From Candidatus Aegiribacteria sp. (lineage in GTDB: Bacteria > Fermentibacterota > Fermentibacteria > Fermentibacterales > JCC-6): a stretch of DNA of 33,430 nt. Below the pieces are notes generated by a model, which worked only from the letters and a program-made list of their open reading frames with translations, was not told the origin of the DNA and ran no database searches. This document shows, in pieces, positions 13,292 through 22,573 of the stretch (the stretch's first letter is position 1; each line of letters begins with the position of its first letter). The position numbers were made by a program, and so were the translations under genes. The stretch covers positions 1 through 33,430 of the forward strand of contig WTBT01000107.1 in NCBI GenBank assembly GCA_013138965.1, given 5' to 3'.

Positions 13292-16200
13292 TTATGCCGA
13301 TGTTTCATTGTCGGACAGGCTCCTGGCTTTCTCAAGGCTGACCGAAGTCATGGATGAAACACCTTTTTCCGCCATGGTTATTCCGAAAAGGCGGTCAGCG
13401 GCTTCCATCGTCCTCTTGTTATGGGTAATGACGATGAACTGGGTCCTGCGTACAAATCCTCTGAGCAGGTTGATGTAGTTATCCACGTTCGTGTCGTCCA
13501 GCGGAGCATCAAGCTCATCCAGCACACAAAAAGGAGAAGGCTTCACAAGGTACATGGCAAAGAGGAGCGCGGCTGCGGTCATAGCCCGCTCGCCGCTGGA
13601 AAGCGCTGTGATATTCTCAAGCTTCTTGCCGGGGGGCCTGGCTACAATCTGCACCCCGCCTTCCAGGGGGTCTTCCGAATCCAAAGCGATTATGTCGGCC
13701 TCACCGCCACCGAAAAGACTTCTGAACATTTCCTTGAAATGCTTCCTGACCTCAACGAAAGTTTCATCGAACTTCCTGGCGGCTGTTCTGTTGATCTCGC
13801 TGATGGCGCTCATGAGGGATTCTCTGGCTTCGTTCAGATCAGCCCGCTGCTCACCAAGAAATTCAATCCGTTTTCTGGCTTCCTCATATTCAGCTACAGC
13901 CAGCATGTTCACCGGGCCAAGATTTTCTCTGTATCCCATCTGCTTTTCAAGCTCGCTAAGAAGCTTCTCATTGGAATACTCCCAGTATCGACTGTCTTCA
14001 TCAGGTAGAGTCAGCTCTTTCCCTTTTAGATCTTCGAAGCGGCTTCTGACAATTTCCATTTCCCCTGATACCAGGGCTTTGTCGAAACGAGAAGAGGATA
14101 GCTCCTCCCTTTGAAGCGTCAATTCCTCATCAGCCTGTTTCGATCTCTCCAGCCAGTCAGCACGTTCTCTGCTTGCTTCAGTCCTTCTGTTCTCGGCTTC
14201 CTTCCTGCGGACGGAAAGATCCTCAAGCTTCTCCTTGAATCCCGCGATTGAATCGTTAAGTGCTATTCCGGCATCCTTCAGCTCCCTGACTCTCTCATCG
14301 ATCCCAGCGCTTCTATCCGACGCTTCGGATGAGCCGGCCTGAAAACGTTTTCTATCCGTTTCCGTCTGCTTCAGTGATGTCTCATGTTTCGACAGTTCAA
14401 GTTTCAACCTGTTCTCTTCCCTGATCAGCCCGTTCAGTTCGGAACCAAGATTCTCTCTCCGTTTCTCGATTTTCTGCAGAGAGGCTGACAATCGGTCCAT
14501 ATCTTCTCTGTGAAGCTGCAGCTTTTCCGTATTCTCCACGGAATCCTGTTCTTGTGAGATCCGCCGAAGGGCTGGAAGCTTATTCTCAATGGCCTTCAGT
14601 TCGGAATGCAGTTCACTCATTCTTTTTCCGTATCCCGTGGCGGTGGCCTGCAGCGATGCCTCTTCCATCTCGTTGACAGATATCTGCCTGCGCAAATCCT
14701 CAAAAGAGGCCTCGTAAACTTTAAGCTTTTCCAGAAGTTCCGTTTCGGCTGAACGGCGGATTTCCAATTCGCACATATGATCATGGGCCTTCTTTTCCGC
14801 TTCCAGAGCCAGAGCTTCCCTCTCAATCACTCCTCCGCCGGATTCAGGAACCCCCAGTCTTACAAGACCGTCCTTCCGGAAGAGATCACCTTCAATTGTT
14901 ACAATATCCAAACCGGTGCCGCTGAAGAACCACTGCGTGGCCTTTTCCCTGTCCGGTGCGACAACCGCTCCGGCAAGCAGATTTCTGAGACTGTTGTGGG
15001 AACCCTCTTCAAGGCAGTCAGGCAGCCATATTGCCCCTTCCGGGATATCAGGTCTGGACGGTTCCATGAGGTTCAGGTAATACCTCTCGCCATTGCTTCC
15101 GTCGGGCAGAATGCCTGGATTGTCCCAGATCATCGAGTCCTGGAACGCATCGAGCCATGCTCCCACAGCTATTCCCATTCCCCCTCGGACTAACATATGA
15201 GAGGATATCACAGGATGACCATCTCGGGACGAAGGCTCCGCTTCTCGGAGGCCGTTGATCCTGGCTTGAAGCAGGCCTGCTTCCATCTCCAGGGAACGTA
15301 TCAGTGATTGTAACTCGGAGATTTCACCGGAAACATCCTCACGGGCAGAGCGGGTATCTTCAAGTGATGTTTTAAGCTTCTCCTTCTCGAAATTGATTTC
15401 CCCTAGCCGTGATCCCGCTTCTTCAAGACTGTTTTTCAGCTCACCTGCGGCTGACTCAAGTTCCTGCTTCCGGTCAAGGGCATGCTCGATCTCCTGTCTT
15501 GCCCTCTCCCTGTCACGAATACTGTCTGTATACTGCTTCTGAAGAGACATTACCGTCTCCGATATCATCCGGTACTCTTCCCGCACCTTCTCAAGTTCCC
15601 CTGCTGATTCAGCAAAGTGTTTCTCGGCCTGTTCAGTGTCGCATGAAGCCTTCTTAAGATCCTTCTCCGCATCACCTATCATCTTCCTCAATGAAACCTC
15701 GCGATTGATCAGCTCATTCGCGTCCTTCCCGTGCTGTTCCGCCCTCTTCTTCTCATCGGAGGATTCCATTAACGAGTTCTCTATACGTGATGAAGTATTC
15801 CTGCGGCGCTCTTCGGTAACTGCCAATTGCTCATGAATCCTGCTCATGGAGCCGTCAAGGTCGGCGCATTGGGAGTGTTCACTGTCAAGACGGATCTGGG
15901 CTTTCTCAAGGGCAACCCTGGCCTGACTCTGTCTTGCGGTCGCCGCTGAAACGGCGGCTGAGGCTTTCTGCTCACGCCCAATGCACAGTTTCATCTTATC
16001 TTCGAGCGTTCCGAGTTTTTCTCCCGATTCCTGCAGTGTTCTGTGCCCCCTCAGGCAACGGATTTCTGTGATCCGCCTCTCAGCTTTCTCCCATCTTCTG
16101 AATGCGGAGACCTGTTTCCTGAGGGCACTGACGTTGCGCTCAACTTCGGAAATGATGTCATCCAGCCTCTCAAGGTCAGCCCCGGCCGCATTCAGTTTGA

Positions 16201-16735
16201 GCTCGGCGCGGTGACGCTGCATCTTATACTTGACTATTCCAGCGGCTTCATCGAAGAGGAACCTTCTATCGGAGGGACCACTCTCTATTATCGTATCGGT
16301 CATGTTCTTCTCAAGCATCCAGTATCCGTTGCTCCCAAGGCCCCTGTCCACAATGAGGTCCGTAATATCCATCAGCCTGCACCTGTTGCCGTTCATAAGG
16401 TATTCGCTGTCCCCTGACCTGAAGAGCCTTCTGGTTACGGCCACCTCATCAAAATCAAGGTCCAGTTCCCTCTTTGAGTTATCAAAGGTGAGAACCACTT
16501 CCGCCATTCCCTGTGATTTTCTCTGAACTGTGCCGGAAAAGATTACATCCTCCATACGGTCAGCGCGCAGTTCCGTGGGACTCTGGGAACCAAGCGCCCA
16601 GCGGATAGCATCGGCGATATTGCTTTTACCACAGCCGTTGGGTCCGACAATACATGAGATGCCTTCCTGAAATTCCATTTCGAAGGCATCCGCAAATGAC
16701 TTAAAGCCTACTATTTCAAGCCTTTTCAGATACAA
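13292..16735 (-). CDS. smc: chromosome segregation ATPase SMC
   Basis: An 1147-residue structural maintenance of chromosomes protein that condenses and segregates DNA as a dimer with ScpA/ScpB, which are not in this window. The N-terminal head has MYLKRLEIVGFKSFADAF and Walker A GPNGCGKSN (31-39). Long coiled-coil arms flank a central hinge (roughly 500-640). The C-terminal head carries LSSGERAMTAAALLFA (from about 1045) and Walker B FCVLDELDAPLDD (about 1069-1081), with the D-loop following. The hinge (HMLVRGGMGIAVGAWLDAF and onward) departs from the usual bacterial pattern rich in small residues. The start is TTG 16735, with GGGAG 9 nt upstream and no better ATG. It lies 15 bp after pgsA and probably belongs to the same transcript. 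Confidence 0.97.
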   Translation of the reverse strand: MYLKRLEIVGFKSFADAFEMEFQEGISCIVGPNGCGKSNIADAIRWALGSQSPTELRADRMEDVIFSGTVQRKSQGMAEVVLTFDNSKRELDLDFDEVAVTRRLFRSGDSEYLMNGNRCRLMDITDLIVDRGLGSNGYWMLEKNMTDTIIESGPSDRRFLFDEAAGIVKYKMQRHRAELKLNAAGADLERLDDIISEVERNVSALRKQVSAFRRWEKAERRITEIRCLRGHRTLQESGEKLGTLEDKMKLCIGREQKASAAVSAATARQSQARVALEKAQIRLDSEHSQCADLDGSMSRIHEQLAVTEERRRNTSSRIENSLMESSDEKKRAEQHGKDANELINREVSLRKMIGDAEKDLKKASCDTEQAEKHFAESAGELEKVREEYRMISETVMSLQKQYTDSIRDRERARQEIEHALDRKQELESAAGELKNSLEEAGSRLGEINFEKEKLKTSLEDTRSAREDVSGEISELQSLIRSLEMEAGLLQARINGLREAEPSSRDGHPVISSHMLVRGGMGIAVGAWLDAFQDSMIWDNPGILPDGSNGERYYLNLMEPSRPDIPEGAIWLPDCLEEGSHNSLRNLLAGAVVAPDREKATQWFFSGTGLDIVTIEGDLFRKDGLVRLGVPESGGGVIEREALALEAEKKAHDHMCELEIRRSAETELLEKLKVYEASFEDLRRQISVNEMEEASLQATATGYGKRMSELHSELKAIENKLPALRRISQEQDSVENTEKLQLHREDMDRLSASLQKIEKRRENLGSELNGLIREENRLKLELSKHETSLKQTETDRKRFQAGSSEASDRSAGIDERVRELKDAGIALNDSIAGFKEKLEDLSVRRKEAENRRTEASRERADWLERSKQADEELTLQREELSSSRFDKALVSGEMEIVRSRFEDLKGKELTLPDEDSRYWEYSNEKLLSELEKQMGYRENLGPVNMLAVAEYEEARKRIEFLGEQRADLNEARESLMSAISEINRTAARKFDETFVEVRKHFKEMFRSLFGGGEADIIALDSEDPLEGGVQIVARPPGKKLENITALSSGERAMTAAALLFAMYLVKPSPFCVLDELDAPLDDTNVDNYINLLRGFVRRTQFIVITHNKRTMEAADRLFGITMAEKGVSSMTSVSLEKARSLSDNETSA

Positions 16736-16750
16736 GTGATAATGCTCCCG

Positions 16751-17332
16751 TCAGCTAAACGTTATCCCCGATGTATTCCGGAGCTTCTTTACGGATTCAG
16801 AAAAATAGACAAAAAGACTCACCAGCACAAACCCAAGGGCTAGAAGACCAAGAGGATCGAGACCTGCCAGAATCAGTCCAGAAGGCCAAAGGGTTGTATC
16901 CAGCATGTAGGATACGGCAGCGGATGTGAGATAAACTGACATGGCAAGGGATGAGTACTTGCCCCATCTGTTGGAAGATGGAGGTGAACCCAGCTTTTTT
17001 GCAACATAAAGCCCTCCTGCGGCGATAATCGCGTCCCTCGTCAGAAACAGGATAACGAACCATAACGGAACACCACCAAGAAAAGCGAGCGTAATTATGA
17101 AAGCGCCGATGGCTATCTTGTCGGCAAGGGGATCCAAGATCTTTCCCCAGTCACTTATGGAATTGGTTCTCCTCGCTACAACGCCGTCAATAACGTCAGA
17201 AAAAACACCTGCAAGTATCACGATAACTACAAGGACGATTTCTTTCTGCACAAGGAATATGCAGGCAATAAACGCAAGAGGAATCCTGCTCAGGCTGATC
17301 AGGTTGGGAATATTGATAACAGGACCCTTCAA
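16751..17332 (-). CDS. pgsA: CDP-alcohol phosphatidyltransferase (PgsA-like)
   Basis: A 193-residue integral membrane enzyme with about six hydrophobic segments. The complete CDP-alcohol phosphotransferase motif is present: D46, D49, G50, A53, R54, G63, D67 and D71 (DVIDGVVARR, then DWGKILDPLADK). The Asp residues bind metal and CDP-diacylglycerol. Most bacterial proteins of this size with the 'NIPNLISLSRIPLA' start make phosphatidylglycerophosphate from CDP-diacylglycerol and glycerol-3-phosphate. Another alcohol acceptor is possible. Translation starts at TTG 17332, overlapping the recN stop by 4 nt (TTGA), with GGGGGAG 7 nt upstream. The overlap implies coupling to recN. Confidence 0.88.
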   Translation of the reverse strand: MKGPVINIPNLISLSRIPLAFIACIFLVQKEIVLVVIVILAGVFSDVIDGVVARRTNSISDWGKILDPLADKIAIGAFIITLAFLGGVPLWFVILFLTRDAIIAAGGLYVAKKLGSPPSSNRWGKYSSLAMSVYLTSAAVSYMLDTTLWPSGLILAGLDPLGLLALGFVLVSLFVYFSESVKKLRNTSGITFS

Positions 17333-18987
17333 GGCTGCTCTCCCCCGCTTTCATCCTGACGGAAATCGGCTGCAATCATCTTTCCGGCATGCTCCATGGC
17401 GGCTCTTCCCCCGCCTAACAACCTGGCAAGCTCTTCTATCCGCATGCCCCTGTCGGAGAGGGCGCCCACACGGGTGACCGGCAGTCCATCAACTATCTCC
17501 TTGGATACCGCAAGATGCCTGTGAGCCTTAGAAGCTATCTGAGGGAGATGCGTGATCACTATGACCTGCCTTTTCTCTGAAACTCTCCTGAGGGAATCGG
17601 CCAGAAGATTTGCCGTCTCTCCCCCGACACCGCTGTCGATTTCATCAAATACCATTGTAGGCGCCTGGGTTATGCTGGCCAGCGCCAATTTAAGGACAAG
17701 GCTCACTCTGGACATCTCACCTCCGCTGGCTACGGATGACAACGGGCCGGGTTTCATCCCCGGGTTGGCACTGAAAAAGAACTCGGGTATCTCGCATCCA
17801 TCGGAACAGATGCTTACATCTCCGATTAGTAAAGATCTATTCCCGGGAGGGTCATTCATCAGGATCAGGAAGGCCGCGTCGGGCATACCGAGCAGTTTCA
17901 GCTCCTTCTGTACCGATTTTTTCAGTTTCTCAGCACCACTTTCTCTGGATTCGGAAAGCGCGGTCGCAGTTTCATGCAGGCTGTCAGCTTTTTCCGGGAT
18001 GGTTTCCTGCAGCTGCTCATACTCTTTCTCCAGAAGATCGTACCGATCAAGCTCCGAGTTAAGCTGAGAGCGCCTGTTGAGAAGATTCTCCAGGGATCCG
18101 CCGCACCTGCCCAGTAATTCAGCGTAACTGTCCAGTCTGTTATCGATCTCCTGAATCCTCCATGGAGCGCTGTCTATTCTGGAAAGCATGCTTTCACATT
18201 CTGAAGAGGCTTCAGTCAATGCGATATCCGCCTGCTCAAGAAGTTCCAGGGCATCCTTCGTTTCTATTCCGGAATTGGCAAGGGAATGCCGGAATTCTCC
18301 AAGAGAACCAATGATACCGTCATCCCCGGAAATACCTTCTGAAATTCTCCCCAGGACTAAAGCGCTGTTCTGGACAGCTTTGAGTTCACGCCTTTCGAAC
18401 ATGAGGCTGTTGTAATCCTCAGCAGAGGGATCGAGCTTTTCAATCAGTGAAAGTTCATGCTGAGCTATATCCCTCTTTTCCGCAACAGCCGAAAGCTGCG
18501 TATTCAATTCATCCGATCGCCTGATGAGAGACCTGTATTCCCCAAACCCGACGCTGAGTTTCCCGGCCAGTGCAGAACAACCGCTGAATTCATCGAGCGC
18601 AGCTCTCTGAACACGGCGCTGCAGAAGAGCAGGGGTCGAACCCTGCGAATGAAGGTCAACGAAACCGACTAGAAGGTTCCTGCCGTCTTCCAGGGTTGTA
18701 AGTTCATCGTTAATAAAATAACGGCTCCTGCCCTCTGACCTTACCTCTCTCCTTACAAGGAATTTCGAACCATCCTCCAGAAGAAACATGGCTTCGACGC
18801 TGGCTGCGACCGATCCGGGTCTGACCAGTGATGTATCCGCACGTTCTCCAAGTGCCAGCAGAAGACCATCGATCAGAATTGACTTACCGGCACCGGTTTC
18901 ACCTGTAAGTATGTTCAGACCGTGTTCGAATTCTATCGTTGTATCACTTATCGTTGCCAGATTCCTGAGTGTAAGGCTGACGAGCAT
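17329..18987 (-). CDS. recN: DNA repair protein RecN
   Basis: A 552-residue SMC-like ATPase of double-strand-break repair. The N-terminal head has LRNLATISDTTIEFEHGLNI and Walker A GETGAGKS (29-36). The middle (about 150-370) is a coiled coil without a large hinge. The C-terminal head holds the signature SVASGGEMSRVSLVLKLAL, Walker B PTMVFDEIDSGVGGETA and ITHLPQIASKAHRHLAVSK, all diagnostic of RecN. Length is in the normal range. ATG 18987 begins just after the TAA of nadK (18989-18991), and its ribosome-binding site (GGGG) lies inside the end of nadK. The nadK-recN adjacency is common in bacteria. Confidence 0.97.
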   Translation of the reverse strand: MLVSLTLRNLATISDTTIEFEHGLNILTGETGAGKSILIDGLLLALGERADTSLVRPGSVAASVEAMFLLEDGSKFLVRREVRSEGRSRYFINDELTTLEDGRNLLVGFVDLHSQGSTPALLQRRVQRAALDEFSGCSALAGKLSVGFGEYRSLIRRSDELNTQLSAVAEKRDIAQHELSLIEKLDPSAEDYNSLMFERRELKAVQNSALVLGRISEGISGDDGIIGSLGEFRHSLANSGIETKDALELLEQADIALTEASSECESMLSRIDSAPWRIQEIDNRLDSYAELLGRCGGSLENLLNRRSQLNSELDRYDLLEKEYEQLQETIPEKADSLHETATALSESRESGAEKLKKSVQKELKLLGMPDAAFLILMNDPPGNRSLLIGDVSICSDGCEIPEFFFSANPGMKPGPLSSVASGGEMSRVSLVLKLALASITQAPTMVFDEIDSGVGGETANLLADSLRRVSEKRQVIVITHLPQIASKAHRHLAVSKEIVDGLPVTRVGALSDRGMRIEELARLLGGGRAAMEHAGKMIAADFRQDESGGEQP

Positions 18988-18988
18988 A

Positions 18989-19858
18989 TTAACCCCTTAC
19001 TCCCCAGCCAAGCTTCAAGCCCAGCCTGCTGTAATAATCGGGTTCATCGTGAAACCTGACTCTCATACATGACCCCCGGCCTCTGGTTACCTTCAGAACC
19101 TCGCCAGCTTTCAGAGTCCCGGAAGGAGAGCCGTCCGAGGATACCACCGGACCGGTACCTCTTAGGTCACGTATCTCTACTGAAATGATACTGTCATCGG
19201 ATACTACAAGTGGTCTGAGAGAAAGTGAATGAGGGCATATCGGAACAACCAGGATCGCCGGCAGTCCCGGATCCAGTATCGGGCCTCCGCATGAAAGACT
19301 GTACGCAGTTGATCCGAAAGGTGTTGAGATAACAAGCCCGTCACCGGCCATATGAGCGACTTCAGTGTTGTTGATGTACAGATAGAAATGCAGTATTCCA
19401 CCGATCATCGAACGGTTGATACTGAAATCGTTGATGGCGGTGATGACTTGCTCTGAAGGAAATTCAGCCCTTAGCACAGGGGTTGTATCTATGTAATAAT
19501 TGCCTTCTGCTATCCTTGCTATTGTCTCCTTGATACAGGCCTGTTCAGCACTGGCGAGAAATCCGAGATGACCGGCGTTCACACCCAGTACGGGGGTATT
19601 CAACTCCTTGAAATACCCCATTCCGCGAAGAATCGTGCCATCGCCACCCAGAACGATCGCCATATCGCAATTGTCATTTTCAGGGATATCGAAATCCTTC
19701 AGATGATCAGCGGATGGAACTGCCGATCTGAGGGAGATATCGTACTTCTCGCAATGCGATATGAGATTCCTTATCAGCCCTGCGTACGGTGGGTTGAACC
19801 TGTCGACGTAAAGACAAAGTCTTCTGACCACCGCGGGGTCATGAACCAACAAAACCAC
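18989..19858 (-). CDS. nadK: NAD kinase
   Basis: Phosphorylates NAD to NADP, here about 289 residues. The signature GGDGTILRG (71-79, catalytic D73) is followed by GVNAGHLGFLA, the INDFSINRS segment (the NE/D motif as ND), and FGSTAYSLSCGGPIL with the conserved glycine-rich loop. All are standard for the bacterial enzyme. I place the start at GTG 19858, preceded by AAAGGA and beginning VVLLVHDP, where homologues start. TTG 19852 is an alternative. A frame extension to ATG 19939 exists but would overlap dxs by 100 bp and adds unrelated sequence. As chosen it overlaps the dxs stop by 20 nt. Confidence 0.93.
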   Translation of the reverse strand: MVLLVHDPAVVRRLCLYVDRFNPPYAGLIRNLISHCEKYDISLRSAVPSADHLKDFDIPENDNCDMAIVLGGDGTILRGMGYFKELNTPVLGVNAGHLGFLASAEQACIKETIARIAEGNYYIDTTPVLRAEFPSEQVITAINDFSINRSMIGGILHFYLYINNTEVAHMAGDGLVISTPFGSTAYSLSCGGPILDPGLPAILVVPICPHSLSLRPLVVSDDSIISVEIRDLRGTGPVVSSDGSPSGTLKAGEVLKVTRGRGSCMRVRFHDEPDYYSRLGLKLGWGVRG

Positions 19859-21680
19859 CGATCCTTTCGGCGAGTGTTTCGGGGTCAAGGCCCATGCGCT
19901 GCATGAGCTCCTCCCTTGATGCATGAGGCTGAAATTCATCGGGAATGCCTATTTCAAGCACTGATTCAGAGCGTAGATGCGAACTGATAAAGGAGCCGAA
20001 TCCGCCAGTTACGCTTCCTTCTTCAATGGTAACCACCCGGCCGCATGCTTCCGCCAGGGATCTGATCTCTGTAAGCGGGGCCGGTTTCAGCCAGATAGGA
20101 TCGTACACGGCTGCGGAAATGCTTCGCCGTGCAAGGTACTCAGCAACCTCAACCGCGACGAGCGCCATAATACCGACACCAATGATAAGGACATCATGAC
20201 CTTCCCTGAGAAGCTGACCCTTACCGGGTTCAACACTTTCAGGATCCTGGGATTCAACCGCCGGCTCCTCTCCCCTGGGGTACCTTATCACGGTGGGGTT
20301 CTCTTCAAACTGAACCGCTCTTTTCAACAGCATTTCAAGCATGGCGCAGTTCCTGGGTGCTGTTATCCTGATATTCGGCAGGGGAAGGAGCATGGAAATA
20401 TCAAAAACACCATGATGCGTAGGGCCGTCTTCCCCTACGACTCCGCCCCTGTCCAGGGCGAGAACAACTGGAGCTCTCTGCAGCGCAGCGTCGTGTATCA
20501 CCTGGTCAAGAGCCCTCTGCAGGAAGGTGCTGTAAATGGCGGTTACCGGTCTGAGGCCGCTGAAGGCAAGTCCGCACGCAAGTGTAATGGCATGCTGTTC
20601 GGCGATTCCAACATCGAAGAATCTGTCGGGAAATTCGGCAGCGAACCTGTCAAGTCCGGTTCCATCGGGCATTGCAGCAGTTATGGCCACGATTCTGACA
20701 TCTTCCTTCCCAATTTCAACCATGGTTCTTGCGAATGCAGCTGTAAAGGTCTCTCTTTCCCTTGTTCTGCCGTTGAAGGCGGATACACCGTGGTATCCGG
20801 TGGAATCAAGTTCGGCAGGTTCAAATCCCTTGCCCTTTTTAGTAATGACATGAAGCAGGACGGGTCCGGGGATTTCAGAAACCCGCTGTAGAACGCCCGT
20901 GATAGCCGCAAGATCGTTTCCGGGAACCGGGCCGATGTAACGGACACCGAAATCGTCAAACAATGTATCAGGTGTAACAAGAGTTTTCTTCAGGCCCTTC
21001 GTCACTGCATGGGCAGCATTTCTCATCCTGTCCCCCAGAGAAGGAATCTTGCCGAGGGCATTCCATACATCCTTCTTTATCCTGTTATACCTGGGATCTG
21101 TAATGAGACGAGTCAGGTGATGGGAAATGGCTCCGACATTAGGAGAAATGGACATTTCGTTATCGTTGAGGATGATGAGCATATCCGTACCCGTATGCCC
21201 CAGGTGGTTCAAGCCTTCCAGAGCCATGCCACCGCCCATTGCGCCATCACCGATAATGGCAACAACTTTATAATCCTCCCCTTTGATATCCCTGGCCAGG
21301 GCATAACCCAGTGCCGCTGATATAGAGGTAGAACTGTGTCCTGTTCCAAAGGCGTCACAGGGGCTTTCATCCCTCCGGGGAAAACCACTTAAACCGCCGG
21401 ATTGACGTATCGTGTGAAAGCGATCGGCTCTTCCGGTAAGCAGTTTCCATGGATAACATTGATGACCCACATCCCAGATGATCCTGTCCTCCGGGGGTGA
21501 ATATATGGAAAGCAGCGCGACAGTGAGTTCCACAACACCAAGACTGGAGGCCAGGTGCCCTCCTGTATAATGTATGACATCGATGATTCTGTTTCTTACC
21601 TCATCGACAAGAGCAAGCCTTTCCTCAAGAGTCAGCTCCGATACATCCCGGGGAAGGCTGATTTTTTCAAGTATGGACAT
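19839..21680 (-). CDS. dxs: 1-deoxy-D-xylulose-5-phosphate synthase
   Basis: A 613-residue thiamine-diphosphate enzyme that joins pyruvate and glyceraldehyde-3-phosphate, the entry step of the MEP isoprenoid pathway. Motifs are H42 (TGGHLASSLG), WDVGHQCYPWKLLTGR with H73, GTGHSSTSIS, GDGAMGG (144-150) and NDNEMSIS (172-179) for Mg-ThDP binding. GIAEQHAITLACGLA and LDRGGVVGEDGPTHHG lie in the transketolase pyrimidine-binding part. The length is close to the usual ~620. AGGAGG 8 nt before ATG 21680 lies within the last codons of the preceding polyprenyl synthase gene, only 2 nt away. The pairing with a prenyl synthase makes metabolic sense and is common. Confidence 0.97.
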   Translation of the reverse strand: MSILEKISLPRDVSELTLEERLALVDEVRNRIIDVIHYTGGHLASSLGVVELTVALLSIYSPPEDRIIWDVGHQCYPWKLLTGRADRFHTIRQSGGLSGFPRRDESPCDAFGTGHSSTSISAALGYALARDIKGEDYKVVAIIGDGAMGGGMALEGLNHLGHTGTDMLIILNDNEMSISPNVGAISHHLTRLITDPRYNRIKKDVWNALGKIPSLGDRMRNAAHAVTKGLKKTLVTPDTLFDDFGVRYIGPVPGNDLAAITGVLQRVSEIPGPVLLHVITKKGKGFEPAELDSTGYHGVSAFNGRTRERETFTAAFARTMVEIGKEDVRIVAITAAMPDGTGLDRFAAEFPDRFFDVGIAEQHAITLACGLAFSGLRPVTAIYSTFLQRALDQVIHDAALQRAPVVLALDRGGVVGEDGPTHHGVFDISMLLPLPNIRITAPRNCAMLEMLLKRAVQFEENPTVIRYPRGEEPAVESQDPESVEPGKGQLLREGHDVLIIGVGIMALVAVEVAEYLARRSISAAVYDPIWLKPAPLTEIRSLAEACGRVVTIEEGSVTGGFGSFISSHLRSESVLEIGIPDEFQPHASREELMQRMGLDPETLAERIGGFVGS

Positions 21681-21682
21681 TG

Positions 21683-22573
21683 CTACTTCCTCCTGAGCGG
21701 AAGGTAGAGGGCAAGGGCGGCAACCTTTTCCCAGTTCCCCCTGATATCCATCAGTCTCGCGGCGATATCGGAAGCCATTCCATCAGCCTTTGCTGCGGCT
21801 TCATCAAGACCCATGATGGAAACCGGATTTCGCTTGCCCCGGTCGGTATCCTTTGAGACTTCCTTGCCCATTTCTTCGGCGCTTCCGCATTGATCCAGGA
21901 TATCATCGGTCAGCTGGAAAAGAAACCCCAGTTTGTCACCCTCAATGGATATCGCTTCAAGCACATCATCATCCGCTCCCCCCGCGCAGGCTCCAAGTTC
22001 CAGCGATACCCGTATCATGGCGGCTGTTTTCCCAAGTATCATAGTGTGTATCCACTCCGCGCCAGCATCGGAGCTGTGATACATATCCATATACTGACCT
22101 CCGACAAGGTATCCGGGACCCGCCGCACGAGCAAGCCGCTTGACCATCAACGCAACCCTGCCGGGTCCAAGAGGCGTGTCAAGCAGTTCTCCAAAGGCTT
22201 CAATGAGAAGAAGATCACCGGCAAGCAGAGCCTGTTTTTCGCAGGACTTTATATGAAGAGCAGGTTTTCCCCTCCTCAAATCATCATCATCCATCGCGGG
22301 AAGGTCATCATGAATCAGTGAGTATGTGTGTATCATCTCAACTGCGCAGGCTGCCTTTAAAGATGAATCAGGATCACCGCCCACAGCGGTACAGGCAGAT
22401 CGGACAAGGAAAGGCCTTATCCGTTTCCCGCCGGACTCAAGGGAGTACAGCGCGAGGGACGGAAGGCGGGAAATGGAATCCTGACGCATGGAAATACTCT
22501 TGAGGCCATTCTCGACCCATGAGGCCGCTGCTGAAATATCTTCGCTAAGATTTTCCGAATCAGGCTTTCTCAT
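21683..22573 (-). CDS. ispA: short-chain polyprenyl diphosphate synthase
   Basis: A 296-residue trans-prenyltransferase that condenses isopentenyl diphosphate with allylic diphosphates to make farnesyl or geranylgeranyl diphosphate. Conserved sites are GGKRIRP (48-54), the first Asp-rich motif DDLPAMDDDDLRRG (89-102) and the second, QLTDDILDQCG. The two small residues before the first motif and the overall IspA-like spacing favour farnesyl over long-chain product, but chain length cannot be read with certainty. The ATG at 22573 overlaps the end of ymdB by 14 nt. It feeds directly from the dxs-initiated MEP pathway encoded next door. Confidence 0.92.
   Translation of the reverse strand: MRKPDSENLSEDISAAASWVENGLKSISMRQDSISRLPSLALYSLESGGKRIRPFLVRSACTAVGGDPDSSLKAACAVEMIHTYSLIHDDLPAMDDDDLRRGKPALHIKSCEKQALLAGDLLLIEAFGELLDTPLGPGRVALMVKRLARAAGPGYLVGGQYMDMYHSSDAGAEWIHTMILGKTAAMIRVSLELGACAGGADDDVLEAISIEGDKLGFLFQLTDDILDQCGSAEEMGKEVSKDTDRGKRNPVSIMGLDEAAAKADGMASDIAARLMDIRGNWEKVAALALYLPLRRK

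Noticed and set aside
13491-14114. 207-codon + strand frame inside smc
   Set aside because: It is Ser/Leu-rich antisense of the SMC head and coiled coil; no ribosome-binding site.
19859-19939. N-terminal extension of nadK
   Set aside because: It lies wholly within dxs coding sequence, and the extra residues do not resemble NAD kinase.
19977-20891. 304-codon + strand frame inside dxs
   Set aside because: It is a long antisense shadow of a strongly conserved enzyme, and its translation shows no family features.
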